From Aselliscus stoliczkanus (Eukaryota > Chordata > Mammalia > Chiroptera > Hipposideridae), in assembly GCA_033961575.1 (NCBI GenBank), contig CM066732.1:107572687-107636686 (forward strand): a stretch of 64,000 nucleotides of DNA, given 5' to 3'. Shown here in pieces: positions 12,491-25,803 of this stretch (within the stretch, counting starts at the first letter, position 1; every line of letters begins with the position of its first letter). The notes beneath the pieces are model-generated. The model did no database searches. It was not told where the DNA came from and saw nothing but the letters and a program-made list of their open reading frames with translations. Both the position numbers and the translations under genes were made by a program.

Positions 12491-12959
12491 CCATATTTTC
12501 CAATCCAAAACACATGAGATAATGTGACATAGAAAATCTGATATAATTTATGGGGCTGATAGGACAGAAGACTTGGGATTCCAAAAGTGCTAGCAAACCA
12601 CCCTCATTGTTATTCATCCTTACTGCTCCCTACTTAAACCCATTTCCCCACTTTTATGATTCTGTATTTTTAAATCTCCTTTAACCACACTAGGAAGTTA
12701 CTCATTTGCAAAATTGGGGGATCCAACAGTATTACATTGGCTCCTCTTTTTCCATTTCTGTACCCTTTAATAATGTAGGTCAAGGAAGAAGTGTGTTTCC
12801 TTTTGTTGTAAGGGTGCATAATGAAATTTCCTGTTTGTCCAGACTGACCATTTGTTGATGGTCTCTGGCTTATCCACAAGATGAAAATGCTGGAAAATTG
12901 TATAAAATAAGACTTGTATCATGGTCTCATTATAGCCAGTGTGAATAGTGGCAATTTTA

Positions 12960-13110
12960 TTTTATTTTATTTTTTTAGCTGAGCCATCCTGCCACCTGTT
13001 GGTAGCTCAGTGGCAGCTCAGCTCAGGCTGGGCATCAAACTGCTGTTGCTCAGAGCTCAGCTCTCACTCTTGAGCGAGCTCTTAACCAACTGAGTCACTC
13101 GGCCAGCCCA
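12960..13110 (-). mobile_element. SINE type C, antisense
   Basis: Body and head as in other type C copies. Perfect 15-bp target duplication ATAGTGGCAATTTTA at 12,945-12,959 and 13,111-13,125. Confidence 0.92.
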
Positions 13111-13329
13111 ATAGTGGCAATTTTAAAGTCAACATTTTTAGACCCAAATTTAATGATTTACTCAGAGTCCTAAATCTCCACCTCTGTGTTTTGTGAATGT
13201 ACACTTACCATTTGCACAAAATGCTGCAGTGATCTTTTCACTAGATCTGAAGGTCTAGGAATGAACATATGGTCCCAAATGATCCAATACTCCAAATATC
13301 ATTAGTAAGAAAATATAAGTGGTTCTCTA

Positions 13330-13670
13330 ATAGCTACATTTTTTGAGACTCCATGTTGAAAAGGATGCTAAAGATCATTCATGCCAACTCTCCCTGTCAA
13401 GGGGTCATCCAAGTTCTGCTCACACACTGTCACTTGTCACTGATTGAAATGCTCTTTTCCCAGAGGCAGTTTATTTTGGGGGCAACTTTAACTGCTAGAC
13501 AGTTCTTATTTGAATAAAAGTACTTCTCCTTGTGATTTCTACCCACTAGCCTCTTTTTCTACAGTTTCTTTGGTGTTGTGATGAATAAATATCCAATTTC
13601 CCTTTTAGTTATCAGCCCTTTAAATATTTGAAAGTAGTTTTCATGTCCTCATCAGAGCTTTAAAACAAAA
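13330..13670 (+). repeat. L3/CR1-like relic
   Basis: Ends in the pattern tttaaatatttgaaagtagt...catgtcctcat that is typical of old CR1/L3 3' ends. Highly diverged. Confidence 0.4.
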
Positions 13671-14955
13671 TTGTTTGTTTACAACGCAGAAGGAACTCTT
13701 AACTTTTCTTCTGATTATACTTTTATACATCTGATTTATAAAACAGCTGACATAAAATGTTTTAAAACTTTTATTAACTTTTTACGTAAATAATCTGAGG
13801 TTTAGCAGAAGTATTTGAAAGTAACAGATAAATATCTTAGTATGAATATGCCCAGAAACAGATGAGACAAAGATTTGAATGTAAGCAGATTATTTGGGAA
13901 ATGAAAAATATCTTAGGGGAACGGAGAAGTAATATAAGGAAGAGAATCCAGCCAATGAAAAGTGTATTATTGAGCCAGCCATCACAGTCTGGCACTAAAG
14001 CAAAATCTCATGGAGAAACACTGGGAAACACTGCAAAATAAATGCCTCAGAATTATGCTACCTCAGGAGTGAGCTACCACCTCAGCGTTTCCAGCCTGCT
14101 CACAGACAAGCTGTCTTCCAGAGTTCTGCACTGAAAAGCTCTCACGCGCCGAGAACTTTAGAAGTTGGCTTGATTACTGCATGGGACACTGACAGCATCT
14201 GGGATAATAAGCAAAATAACAATAATTATAACTATTAATGATGAATATTTTGATCTACTTCCAACCAGAATTTTTAAATATTTTAAAAATTTACCAGAAT
14301 TTAAATTGTCATAAAAATAAGGTCATTCTATAATATGAATTTTCAGCCTGCCTTAACACTTAGTAATACCATATATTATAACTTTCTATGTCCATAAATA
14401 TAAACCTACTTATATCATTTATTTTATTCCCTGGTTAGACATTTAGATTGGTTCCAGGTTTTTGCTGTTCTTAAGGAAAATGTATTTGAGTCTCATGAGC
14501 AACGAATTATACTTGGTTCAGTTGCCCCTTGACTATATGTTTATTATGATAATGCTTAAAAGATACAAGCAGTGTGGACAAAGAGTACTATAAATTCCAA
14601 TTCCAATGATTCATACTTGCTTAGAAATATTACTTAATACAGATACGTTTGAATTCAAAATACTATTTTATATCTTGTGATTGTATCACAAGATACAGCC
14701 ATTTAGGTTACAGAGATTCAACTTGGTGTGTTTCATTTAATGCCACTCCCACAACTTAGGATTCATTTCTTTATATTTATGAAGATTGATTTGGATTTTA
14801 CCTCAGCATCACAGTTCAGAGCCGTCATGGCCGCTCACGTGCAGTTTTTAGTGGGAGTGCTTTCCTTTCTCCTCAGAGTACTTGCCATTTGTTAGTTTAT
14901 AGCAGTGCTAAATTATGCATCGTATCTCCATGGTTTCAACTTGTTCAGTGGGTGT
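13671..14955. other. Unassigned AT-rich intergenic sequence
   Basis: No gene or clear repeat recognised. A CACGTG E-box occurs at about 14,836, but nothing around it suggests a promoter. Confidence 0.45.
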
Positions 14956-14956
14956 G

Positions 14957-17900
14957 ATATTGTCTTAGGTTAGGTTTCCTGGGAAACAGACTGAGATGGA
15001 GATTTGCATGCAGGAGGTTTAATGGGGAGTTGTCTGAGAAACAACTTGACCTCATCTGGAGACAGCTTATCCTGGATTCTAGTTACTCTTCTTTTAAATT
15101 TTTTTCCTGGAGAAATTTATAAGATGATTAGTGGGAAAAAATTCCAAATCCTTACATTGCATTTGATCCTGATACCCATCATCTCTCTCTTCTTCCACAC
15201 ATTCCATACCCCTGAACATCTAAGTAGCCCTTCTGCAGGGCTAGGTGGCTTGTCTGGTGGGGTTATTCAGACTCACTTCCTTGAAAGATCTGAGCTCCGA
15301 GTTACCATGTCTGTTTCAGGCTGTGCATCCAAATTGGTTGGGGAGTTATCAAGAGACATTCCAGTGGATCAGCTAAGGGCTAACTAGTCTTCCTTTCCCC
15401 CATTGTGTAACAACAGCACTATCTCATTCCAGTTAATTATCCTGCCAGGAGGGGAACTCTTTTCCTTGCCTGCCAGCCTCTTGGCACAAGGAATCTGAAA
15501 TGACCAGGTGGCAGCCATAGCTTAAAGTTTAATGCGACTCATTACCGGGTCCATTTTTGGAAGCATGTCCTCTATGCAAACTAGAACCTCTAGGCCTGCA
15601 GAGGATGGAGCTGTAGTGCCAGGAAGCACTTGGAGTGCTATTGAGAAAAGTTACTCCTACTTCCACAACCTTGGGTTCCCTGTTTGGAAAATATCACCAT
15701 ATAATGGTCATTGATTAGAGGTGTCAACCCTATCCTGAAGGATAGTGCCCATCCATATATGATGCTGTACTTCCAAAAGTCCATTCCATCTATCAGGCCT
15801 CCAGGTTTTAGGTGGTGCATTATATAATAGGATCAGTGAATCCCATGGTCATGGGTCCACCACTACACCTCATTTGTAAATAGCTCAATTGATCTGAGAC
15901 AGTGATCCCTTGTATAATGGTATTGGCTGAGGCACTTTGGGCAGGAAATTTACTTCCATACCTCAAAAAGATGTCAATATTTAATTTGGAGGGGATGGCT
16001 CAGCAAACCCCAGAGCACTGGACCCCTAAAAACTTTGATGACATGGGTAGGCCTGAATTTTCATACGGTTTTTCTCCTATACTCAGGAATACATGTGTCT
16101 TACCAAGGTGTATGGAGTACTTGCCCATTTCTTACTCATTAAATCCAACTAACATCTCTAATGTTACAGAACAAGGTGATGTTCTATGGGATGTCCTGAT
16201 GGTCCAGGTATTTTCCACTATATTATAACAAAGTGTAGGAGAGTTAACTTATTTCTGGGGCAAGGCCATTAATGTATACTGTTGTCCATCTCATGAAAAG
16301 CAAACTGCTTATGCCCTTCCTGCTTGCTAGGTATTGAAAACAGCGCATTTGCCAGATTAATAGCCCCTTACCACTTATCAGTGGCTATGTAAACCTGCTA
16401 TAACAAAGGTATCTCATCCATCACAGTAGATACAATTAGGGTTACTACTTAGTTAAGTTTGAGATATTATCCACTTTGTATTTTAGAGGCCAGATTAGAC
16501 AATTACATAGGGGTATGTTGGCTATCATTTAAGTCTTTGAAGATGGTACTGACCTATATGATTCCCCATAGAAGCAGTATTTTTTCTGATTTTATAGTCT
16601 TCCAAGGATGGGGAGGGGAATTTCAGGGGTTTTCACTTGGCCTTTCCTGTTATATTAGCTCTTCTTTCATGGATCAAGAAACCAATGTGAGGGTTCTGTC
16701 AATTGCTGAGTATGTCTTCTCTAATTATGTATTAAGGTACCAAGGAAATCACCATTAGGTTATTTATATTTACTTTTATTTTTGGAATCAATGGACTCAC
16801 TATGAGATGGACTTGGGCCAAGACTCCATTTATTACCTGACCTCCTTCCTTATTGCTGCAGAGTTGTCATGGTAACACGTTGGACCACTGGGTATTCAAC
16901 TCAGTGTTCACTCAGGCCTTGTATCCAACATTCCTCAAAAACTTCTATGTATTGCCTTTCCTTAGTTTATAAGTAGCTGAGAAAAGTCTTTTTTGGGAAA
17001 TCACTATTATATACGCTTACTATTGTATTGCAGTGTCCTTCCTCAAAGGGCCTGCTCTCTCTTTAATTGATGGGTTCTGAGTCTGAAAACTGCCTCAGGT
17101 CTGGAAACTAGGCAAGGTCTTATATCTTCTCACTGGGGCAGTTGACCCCAATCTTCTGCTCATCCAGTAATATATATCATTGATTGACTGTATACGCTAA
17201 GCAACAGCCTTGTTGGATGCCTATCTTGCTCCTGGACACATCATGTTTTAGTAGCCATCTTCATAGATCAACTTGGGTCACGCTTCCCTGGCTGCCATTC
17301 TATCCTTGCTGCCTGAAAGAATAATTACACCCACCTTGCTTCTGACAGTTTGGTGCTGCCACATGGCTTCTATTCCAGGATCATACCATTGCTGTTAGTA
17401 AGCCCAGTTCTGTTAGTTACAGAGTTGCTTACCATCAGCCCCTTCTTGTAGAGGACAGGCACTATAGAGCATCTGCGTGCTGCTGCTGCCCATCCCCACC
17501 ACTGCATTGTGTGCTGCCTTGGTAAATGGAATATCCTCAGGGCTGAACCAAGGAATATAATTAGATGTTGAATTTTCCACTTCATTTAACATAGGTCATT
17601 GCTTATCCCAAGCTCCTAAGAGCCATCCAGCAACTGATTAGAACTGGATGTCAAAGATCCTTGCCAGGGTGTTAAATCCAATGTCATGGTAGAGTGCCTC
17701 TATGTCAACAAACTCTCCCTGAGTCTGCTTTATATTCTGCCTCCCTGATTCAGCATCCTTGGGATCTACTTCCTTGCACATGATCCCAGTTCTTGTTGCT
17801 ACATGTTGCTGACGTGCTACTGCTCATTTGTAGCTCATCCCTCTCCTGCCCTAGCAGACATGACACTCCCCAATAATGCTGAAATTTGACCCTAGTTATT

Positions 17901-18700
17901 GATCACTATGAGTTATTGGTCTGGTTGCCAGGACAGGAGTTTGTGGCAGAGCCTAAGAAGGGCAAGTATTATCTTGTAAGCCACCTGCCTATCTGAACTA
18001 TCTGCATGTTCTTCAAGCAAAGTAGTACCCACCTTCTTTTTTTTTTTTTTTTAAAGATTTTATTGGGGAATTGGGGGAGGGGAACAGACAAGTTGCTGTC
18101 TGTACCCACTTTCTAATAAGAATAAGTGGGACATTTCTGTGGCCTGAGAGGATTTAGACATAGTGGAGGTTCAAATCTCTGAGCTGATCTACCCAGAAAT
18201 CTTAACCCAACATTAAGAGTCTCACTCCTTCTATCTCAGGGCTCTGACTTTGGCATAGAAAACTTTTAGAGTTGAGAATGAAATCCTTTCTAAAATCCTG
18301 CTACCCTTAAGATTAGGTCATGAGCCAAAGAGGTCTTCTTTAAGTGCTACCTGATAGGATCTTTAGTATTTACACTTTGCTTTGAATTGATGAGTGAGCA
18401 TCCATAGCCTTTTTTTTTTTCACTTCAAAGCACTGATGGTGTTCAGCAACAGCTACACAGTTCATAATCCTTTCATTGTAATGCCAGATATTGTACAAGC
18501 CAGTGCATCTTCGTCCAGATCTCATCCCAGGTAGCCACAGTCAGAAAGCCTTAATGATTTTACTGCTTCAGCATTCCAGCAACATCAATACCCTGCCTAC
18601 CATTAATAATGAGGTCCTCATTGGCAGCCAGTCAGCAAGTGACCAACTCCTGAATGCCATCCTTAGAGTCTGGTTGCTAGCCCGTTCCTAATACCAATGT
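14957..18700. mobile_element. Degenerate ERV/LTR-like block
   Basis: An opening motif (gtttcctgggaaacagactgag...caggaggttta) near 14,975 has a weak counterpart near 18,710 (gttttccagaggcagaattt...gtgacttatt), as expected of two diverged direct LTRs around a retroviral interior. The interior has short broken frames only, and I cannot align it to gag or pol with confidence. It could be an ERV-L/MaLR-type relic or simply two solo repeats. Confidence 0.35.
18036..18101 (-). mobile_element. SINE type A, 3' end only, antisense
   Basis: Poly-T, the motif aaagattttattggggaatt and ggaacagacaagttgctgtc, which is the reverse complement of the type A 3' end. Flanks gtacccacctt/gtacccacttt form a near-perfect target duplication, so this is a severely 5'-truncated insertion. 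Confidence 0.85.
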
Positions 18701-19000
18701 GTCATGGGAGGGTTTTCCAGAGGCAGAATTTGAGACAGGGATTCAGGTGTAGGTGACTTATTGTAGTGTATGTCAGAAAAACCCTAAAAGAGGTAGAAAT
18801 AACAAAGATAAGGAAGGGGAAAGGACATGCTATGACATCTAAAAGTCTGACTTTTGCCTGAATAGTGCGGGTGGGCCCTCTGGAATATAAATCATACCGA
18901 GAGTTTTCGCAGCTTGAGGCATGGGGCCAGGCTTTTAGATTCATCTATTAATAATTTATGAACACGCCCACCACTACTATGTGCACCTGGCATGTGTATT
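18701..19000. repeat. LTR-like right flank of the ERV-like block
   Basis: See 14,957-18,700. Similar opening words only; boundaries uncertain. Confidence 0.3.
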
Positions 19001-19714
19001 TTGTACTTTAAGCAATGACTAGACATTTGGATAATTTTTTTCTTTTTCATAAGTGGTCTCAGACCTTTCCTGCTGTTTCCTTTCTTCCAGGATTTCCTGG
19101 TTAATTCTATTGGAGAATAGTACTAATACCAAAAATCTGTAGCTCTTAAGGATTTCCATTTGTTAAACTATGATATTTGAGCAACAAAATAGCAATGTTA
19201 GTAATGACAATTATTTAAAGAATTGGTCAAAAAGATGAGTCTGTGAAAGGTCATGTATGGATAAAAATATGCAAAAGAAAAAAAATTAATATAAAGTGTA
19301 CAGAAAGATAATCATAAACACAAAAATGTTGATTATAATACATCTTTAATGTTAATTCTATATGTACATAAGAGTTGGTGGTGGGCAAAAATGCTGATAA
19401 TTTTAGAAATAGGCATGGAAAAGATAGTTCTTTTTAAAAACTTATGAGTTCATAGTGATCTTCCCAATTTATCATATGTGTCTGTACCCAAGTTTTCTTA
19501 TCGCCTTCATTTCTTTGGACAAGTGAGATTTTTCTATTACATTGAGACAGATTCTTCAAGTTTATGCTCATTTCTACAATGAAGTTCAGAGTCTGGAATT
19601 TTGGAAATTCAAACATAAGCTTTGAACTCAGTACTAAAATATCATTCCTTCCTCTTTTCTTGGCACTACTATTGTGGTAACTTCTCTTGTGGTTCCACAA
19701 AAATAATAACTAAT
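19001..19714. other. Unassigned AT-rich intergenic sequence
   Basis: I see no gene, RNA or repeat that can be named. Confidence 0.5.
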
Positions 19715-19890
19715 ATATTCAAGGGACTCTTTTAACACTTCATATTATTGTTCTCACTCTTCACAGTAACCTTACAAAGTAAGAAGTATTGTTATTCCCA
19801 TTTTTCAAACTAGAAAACTAAGGCTTAGAGAGAGTAAGTGGAAAGGTTTCCCAGGTAGTAAACAAGTGAGTCGCATGGCTGTTGCTGTCC
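19715..19890 (+). repeat. MIR SINE relic
   Basis: Core order cattatt...cccatttttcaaactagaaaactaaggcttagagag...agtaagtgg is characteristic of MIR. Confidence 0.75.
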
Positions 19891-20480
19891 ATTGTAGAAA
19901 ATGAAGTCCCAAGATAGCTGGTTTTCAAAAATAAAAAAATGAAGAATAATTTTTCTTTCTATGATCATCTGGTTTACTTGCAACAACAACAACTTTCTAT
20001 CTACCCATCTGTGGTCAAGAAAAGAAGTAAAAGCAGCTATTATGGTTCAGAACATTTAGTGTGTAAAAGAAAGAAAAGAGGAGCTCTGTTTGCAGTAGAA
20101 AAGTTGGTACTATGGTTGGGGGTGTTAGAAATAAATACACCCGAACACTGGTCCAGTGCAATGAATTCCTAAACAGATGGCAAGTTACTTTTCAAAAAGC
20201 CTTTATACAAGAAAATAAGCAAGAAGTTACGTTGGACTGAAATACAATCTACAAGGACGAATGTGGCTTTCTTAAGGAAACTATTCAAGAAACTTTCTGT
20301 AGCTGCATTCAAATGGTAGCTCCTGGGAAGAAAAATAAAAAGGAATCTCTCAGCTGTTATTTCACTTAGTAGGATGTATACATTCCTCCTGGGATAAAGT
20401 TCCAAGTTACCTAACTCCAAACATTATCAGCAGAGAGAAGGAGGGAAATTAAACATAGTACCCCCAGAGAAATGATTTTA
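19891..20480. other. Unassigned intergenic sequence
   Basis: Nothing supportable seen; short open frames on both strands lack motifs. Confidence 0.45.
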
Positions 20481-22080
20481 ACCTTCTCCTAAAGGTAAAA
20501 ATTTACCTTGAGATGTGCCAGATGCTATATAATGCTCTAACTTGCCATTCCAAGAGACTACTGGAGCAAGAAAAAAATTGAATGCCAACATAGCAGGAGA
20601 AAGTAGAGAAAAGCAGTTAAGGCAGTGGAAAGAAAATCCTACGATTAAGAGAATAAAGCCCAAAGATGTTTATAAATCTAATTTTAAATAATTCATGGAT
20701 CAAAGAAGAAATTGCCACATAAATCAGAAAATATTTGAACATATGACTTATCAAAATTGTTGGATGCACCTAGTGCAGTACGAAAAACTCATAGCCTTAA
20801 ATGTGTATGCCAGAAAACAAGAAAAGCTAAACATCAATTTTCTAAGCTTTCAAGAAACTATAAAAAGAATATCAAGTCAAACTTAAAGAAAGTAGAAAGA
20901 AGGATATAATAAAGCTAAGAGCAGAAATCAACAGAAAACAAATATGCTATAGCAAAAAATCAACACCAAAAGTTGATTCTTTGAAAAGATTAATAATTAA
21001 TCTTTAGCAGGACTAATCAAATAAAAAGTGAGAAATGGCAAAAACTACCAGTACAAGGAAGAGAGTACTTTGCTACAGGTCCTTCACTAATTAAAAAGAT
21101 AATAAAAAGATATTATGAAAAAAATGAAAAAGTGTATTGCAATGAACTTTAATTTATTAAATAATGAACAAAAATGTGGATGAATTGGATAGTTACCTTA
21201 GAGACATATGTGACCATATAAAAAGTGAAAAGACAACTCACAGGATGGGGAAAATTATGTAAATCATATATCTGATAAGGAATTTGTATCTAGACCAGGG
21301 GTCAGCAAACTGTGGCTCGCGAGCCACATGCGGCTCTTTGGGTACATACATGTGGCTCCAAAGTAAAATTGAAAATGAAAATAAAACTATCAATGTTTCA
21401 TTTATAAAATTTTTAAAGGATATTATTCACATAACGGTGATTTCATTTGTTTTGTGGTTCTTGAATAATTTTTAAATTGTTGTGAGGGACAGGATTGGCT
21501 CTTCCGTCTTAAAAGTTTGCTGACCCCTGATCTAGAATATAGAAAGAACACCTAAAACTCAAAAATAAACAGATAAATGACCTATTTTTTTTAATGGGCA
21601 AAAGATTTGAATAGATATTTCTCCAAAGAAAATATACACATGACCAGTAAGCACATAAAAAGATGCTCATCATTAACCATCAAGGAAATGCAAATCAAAA
21701 CCACACTAACATACCACTTTACACACACTAGGATAGCTATAACCAAAAAGATAGATGATAACAAATATTGGGAATGATGTGGAGAAACTGCCGGTGGGAA
21801 TGTAAGATGGTGCAAACACTTTGGAAAACAGTTTGGCAATTCTTCAAATGGTTAAACATAGCATTACTTTATGACACAGCAATTCCATTCCTAAGTACAT
21901 ACCCAAGAGACTTGAAAACATATGTTCACACAAAAACTTGTCCATGAATGTTCATAGCAGCATCATTTATAATAGTCCCCAAGTGGAAACAGCCCAAATA
22001 TCCATTAGCTGATAAATGGATAAACAAATTGTGGTATATCCATGCAGTGGAATATTATTCAGCCTGAACTACGACAATAG
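20481..22080 (+). mobile_element. L1 fragment, sense
   Basis: Sense ORF2 remnants (around 20,700-21,000) and the L1 3' region (21,585-22,075, ending ggaatattattcagcctgaa), split by a hAT element at 21,296-21,529. Frames are broken. Confidence 0.7.
21296..21529 (+). mobile_element. Non-autonomous hAT transposon, 234 bp
   Basis: Perfect 16-bp terminal inverted repeats CAGGGGTCAGCAAACT. The 8-bp flanks ATCTAGAC (21,288-21,295) and ATCTAGAA (21,530-21,537) match at seven positions, as expected for a hAT target duplication. No transposase. Confidence 0.88.
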
Positions 22081-24860
22081 GTAAACATTTGCTTCTAGTA
22101 TATTGTATATACAAAGCCTAATAAGAAAATTGTTGTTTGGTTATCTTTTTAAAATTAAGAATATGCTTGAAACTTGGAAGAAAACAGGAAAGCTATATCC
22201 TTCCTCATTAGTAAAACTTGTTCCTTGACCCATCTACAATGCTGCTGTTATGTATTACTCTGACTCAGTCTGCTCAGTAAGCAGGGTAGATGGCAGCCTT
22301 GAATAGAGAAAATATTTTCATCTTGTTTGTTTGTTTATTGATGTACTTAGTTACTTATTTCTTTTTTACCTATCTATCTGAATTCTTCACCTTCTTCCTC
22401 ATATCAGTGGTAATCTTATAAATGCAGATATTCCTAGAACTTTTTGGATCGCCTTCTATAGGAAGACATCCCCACTGAATAAATATAAATTGGGCATGGG
22501 AAAGGGAGTGAGTGGTCAAACAGTAGATGTTTTGGAAGCATAGACATCAATATTAGGGCAGTTTTCTATGACATAGTTGGGGGCAGACAGCTATAGCCAT
22601 AACATGCAGGGTAAAAGGGCAGAAATTGCAAAGCCAGCCAACTTGAAATGTGTGCCTGGAGAACTGTGTTGAGAAGGATTCTGAGCCTGTATCTTAGATT
22701 CAGAGGGAAAGTGTTTCCTGGCTTATTAAGGGAGAAGTGGCAGCATATCTGTCAGCCAATTCCCATCCCTTCAGTGAAGGTTTCCAGAACAAGAGCTGCC
22801 TGCTAGTGGGTAGTAGGAAAACTTGAACAAAGAAAGGCACCAAGATAAGGCAAAGGTTGAGATAACATGACCCAGATTATGGCAATATTATGAAGGAATC
22901 ACACCTAAAAAAGACAGTGGATAAACGAGTAAAAGCTTTGGAGTAAGGAACATTCAATTCAATGATGCAGATGCAGAAGGGGAATATAATACTTTTCTAC
23001 TCGTAGTTTGGGGTCTCTGTGCTTAAGATCTCTGCTTCTGACTCAGACACTTTGCAGTGTTCTTCTGAAATAAATCTGGCAAAGTTTCAGAGCTGGAGTA
23101 CAGGAAATCCTTCTGTACTAATGATCGGGTACTATCATGCCTCACTTTACGTAGGTTGTGATCCAATTAGAACACTGGGTCTAGAAAAAGTATAAAAAGT
23201 AGCAGCCTGGAGAGCTACCCAAAGAAGCCTTCAAAGATTTGATACCTAAAGAAAACACAGATGCTTTTAGAAGAAAAAGAGTGATTCCATGAGGGTGTGT
23301 AGCCTCCAAAATTTGAGTAATCAAAACTGCATGAGGTCCTCAAGCTGTAGAGCTATTAATACTTGTAGAGGCTGTTGGATTTCCAGAATCCAAAAATGTA
23401 TCCATCACGAGGATGGGTGTATTCTGAGAATTTTGGACCTTTTGGAGACTGGATATACAGAAAATAATTGCCATGAAGTTGGCAATCATTTAGCTCATCT
23501 TTTTAGTTGGAAAGAATACAGTCCTAATATGTAACTTTGTAAACAAGGCACTTTAAACACTATAGTCATCCTCCTTAGTACTTGAGAGAGTGGGAGAGGA
23601 TGCATGATAGGTATGTAATGAAGCTCTTGGTCTGAGGTATCCCTCTAAATGAGCTTAAAGCTGTTTATGCTAAAGTGAAGAAGACTGAAAAAAGCTACTT
23701 CAATGCTTTGGGTAATGAGCTTCATTTCCAGAAAGTCAGCATGTGCAGGGAATCCCAGACAGGAGTGAGCTGGAAAGTGTTGAGTGATGAGGTGTTAAAG
23801 GCACACCCAGATGTTAATTGCTGCATTTTTATTTCAAGCTTTCTATGTGTTTTCTTATTTAATTTACCTATTTAATAAGTGTCAACCTATTTAATTTACT
23901 CTTCTTTTGACAATGCAGTGGCTGATACCACTTCTATTCTTGTTTATCATCTCTGATTTCAATATTCTTATATGATGCTTCGTATCAAGTTACTGGAATA
24001 AATTTGTTGTCACATCAGAAATATGCTCTAAAATGTAAAAATAAGCTTTTCATGAAGAACATTTTAGTTATTCCACCCAAACTCTGGAATAACATATTCA
24101 GTCACTTAATAAAGATTGAGCTCTATTACTTAATTTCATACTATATGAGTGCTTAAAAAATACATTTCTCAATACCTTTGAACCATTTTCCCCTCCTCAT
24201 CATCTTTCCAACTCAGCTCATTGTCTGAACCACCTAAGGTAAATTCTTTCCTATTTTTATGAAAAACTGATGAACAAATATTTGAATCTGTGTGATATAG
24301 GACATAATATTTGAGTACCTGACCTGTCCACAGTCCCTTTCTGGACTAGACAAGAAGCAGCCTTTAAGTATAGGTGGCCATGCTTAGGTTTGTAGGAGCT
24401 CAATATGATAACTACAGTTGATTAGATCTGAAGGTAGCAAACAACCTGGCACACAGGGGAGTAAGCCTACCATGAGAGCTTTGGCTAAGAGTGGTGCTCT
24501 CGTGCCCAATAACTGGTCAGCACCAATGGAGACTTCCCTTAGAGAGCATGAATGAGAGACACCTGCTGTGAAAGGGCTATTTCATTGTTTCTGGCAGGAG
24601 CAGTAGCAATAAAGACAGTAACTGAATGGCTGAGCACTAGAATCAGGAGCAGTAAAAGTCCACTGTTGTAGTATGATGAAGTAAGCTGATTGCTAAAGCT
24701 ATGTTGTTTTCTTAATGATGCCCCAGTTCTCTATGGCCTGGCTGCATGGTTATTGAGACTAATTCCTTTTCTTCCAATGACCTCCCCTCTATATATCCAC
24801 AATAGATCTTTGTTAATTGAAATAACATAAGAATGTTCCTTACAATCCTAAAAAGTCTAG
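22081..24860. other. Unassigned intergenic sequence
   Basis: No gene supported. A TATA-like tataaaaag at about 23,192 with surrounding text could be part of an old LTR, but boundaries are not visible. Confidence 0.4.
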
Positions 24861-25040
24861 AGCGGTGCTTCTCACATTTTAACATGTGTACTCATGTGTA
24901 TCTTTTGGGGGAGCTTATTAAAATGCAGATTCTGATTCAGTGTGTCTGGGGCATGGCCTGAGATTCTGTGTGTTATAAGTTTCCAGGTAATACTGATGCT
25001 GTGAATCCATGGCTATGGCCTGCACTTTGAGTAACCAAGG
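24861..25040 (+). mobile_element. MER5A-like hAT MITE
   Basis: Order gcggtgcttctcacatttta, attaaaatgcagattctgattcag, gcctgagattctg, cactttgagtaacc matches MER5A nearly end to end. Confidence 0.8.
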
Positions 25041-25199
25041 CTTAGAGCACACCTGTTCTATGGGCTACATACTGGGTGATTGATTAATCAATTATAAGTT
25101 CCTACTAAAATATATTAATACATCTATAAAGATCATTTCAAAGTCTTCAACAATAGAATTTTTTAACACTGAGAAATCATCTAGTTCAGTGTAGTCTTC

Positions 25200-25567
25200 A
25201 TCCATGAAGGCTTCTATAACAGAAATACCATATACTGGGGGCATATAAACAGCCAAAATTTATCTCAGTTCTGGAGGCTGGAAGCCTGAGATCAGAGTGC
25301 CAGCATGGTCAAGTTTTTGTGAGAGCCCTTTCCTGGGTTGCAAATGGCAACTCCTAATAGTATCTTCGCATGGTGGAGAGCTGAGAAAGGAAGCAAGCTC
25401 TCTGGTGACTCTCCTAAGGGCACGAATCCCATGCATGAGGGCTCTACTTTCATGATCTCATGTAATCCTAATTACCCTCCAAGGCCCCACTTCCTAATAC
25501 CATCACATTGGGAAGTAGGGTTCTGACATACGAGTTTTGGGATGACACAAACATTCAGTCCATAACA
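25200..25567 (+). repeat. Ancient interspersed repeat relic
   Basis: Longer copy of the family at 4,105-4,280: ctggaggctggaagcctgag, then ctctctggtgac, cacgaatcccat, ccccacttcctaat and acacaaacattcagtcc. Familiar mammalian repeat; name not certain. Confidence 0.55.
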
Positions 25568-25803
25568 AATGTCTCAATCAATGCAATGATCTTCTCTACA
25601 ATAACCATGATGTATATAGTCTCATTTATTTTCTGCTTGAATGATTATTAGCGATGAAGAATTCACTACCCTACAAGAAGTCAATTGGATTGGGAGACAA
25701 CTCTGTTTATGAGGTCTCACAAAGTCAATCCTAATTACAGCAAAACCTAATAAAAATGTGTAAAAACTATGAGTCATAGAGCATTTAAAAATAATTGTAT
25801 CTA

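Noticed and set aside
15004..15387. 127-codon open frame
   Set aside because: Falls in the degenerate ERV-like block and starts inside the LTR-like motif.
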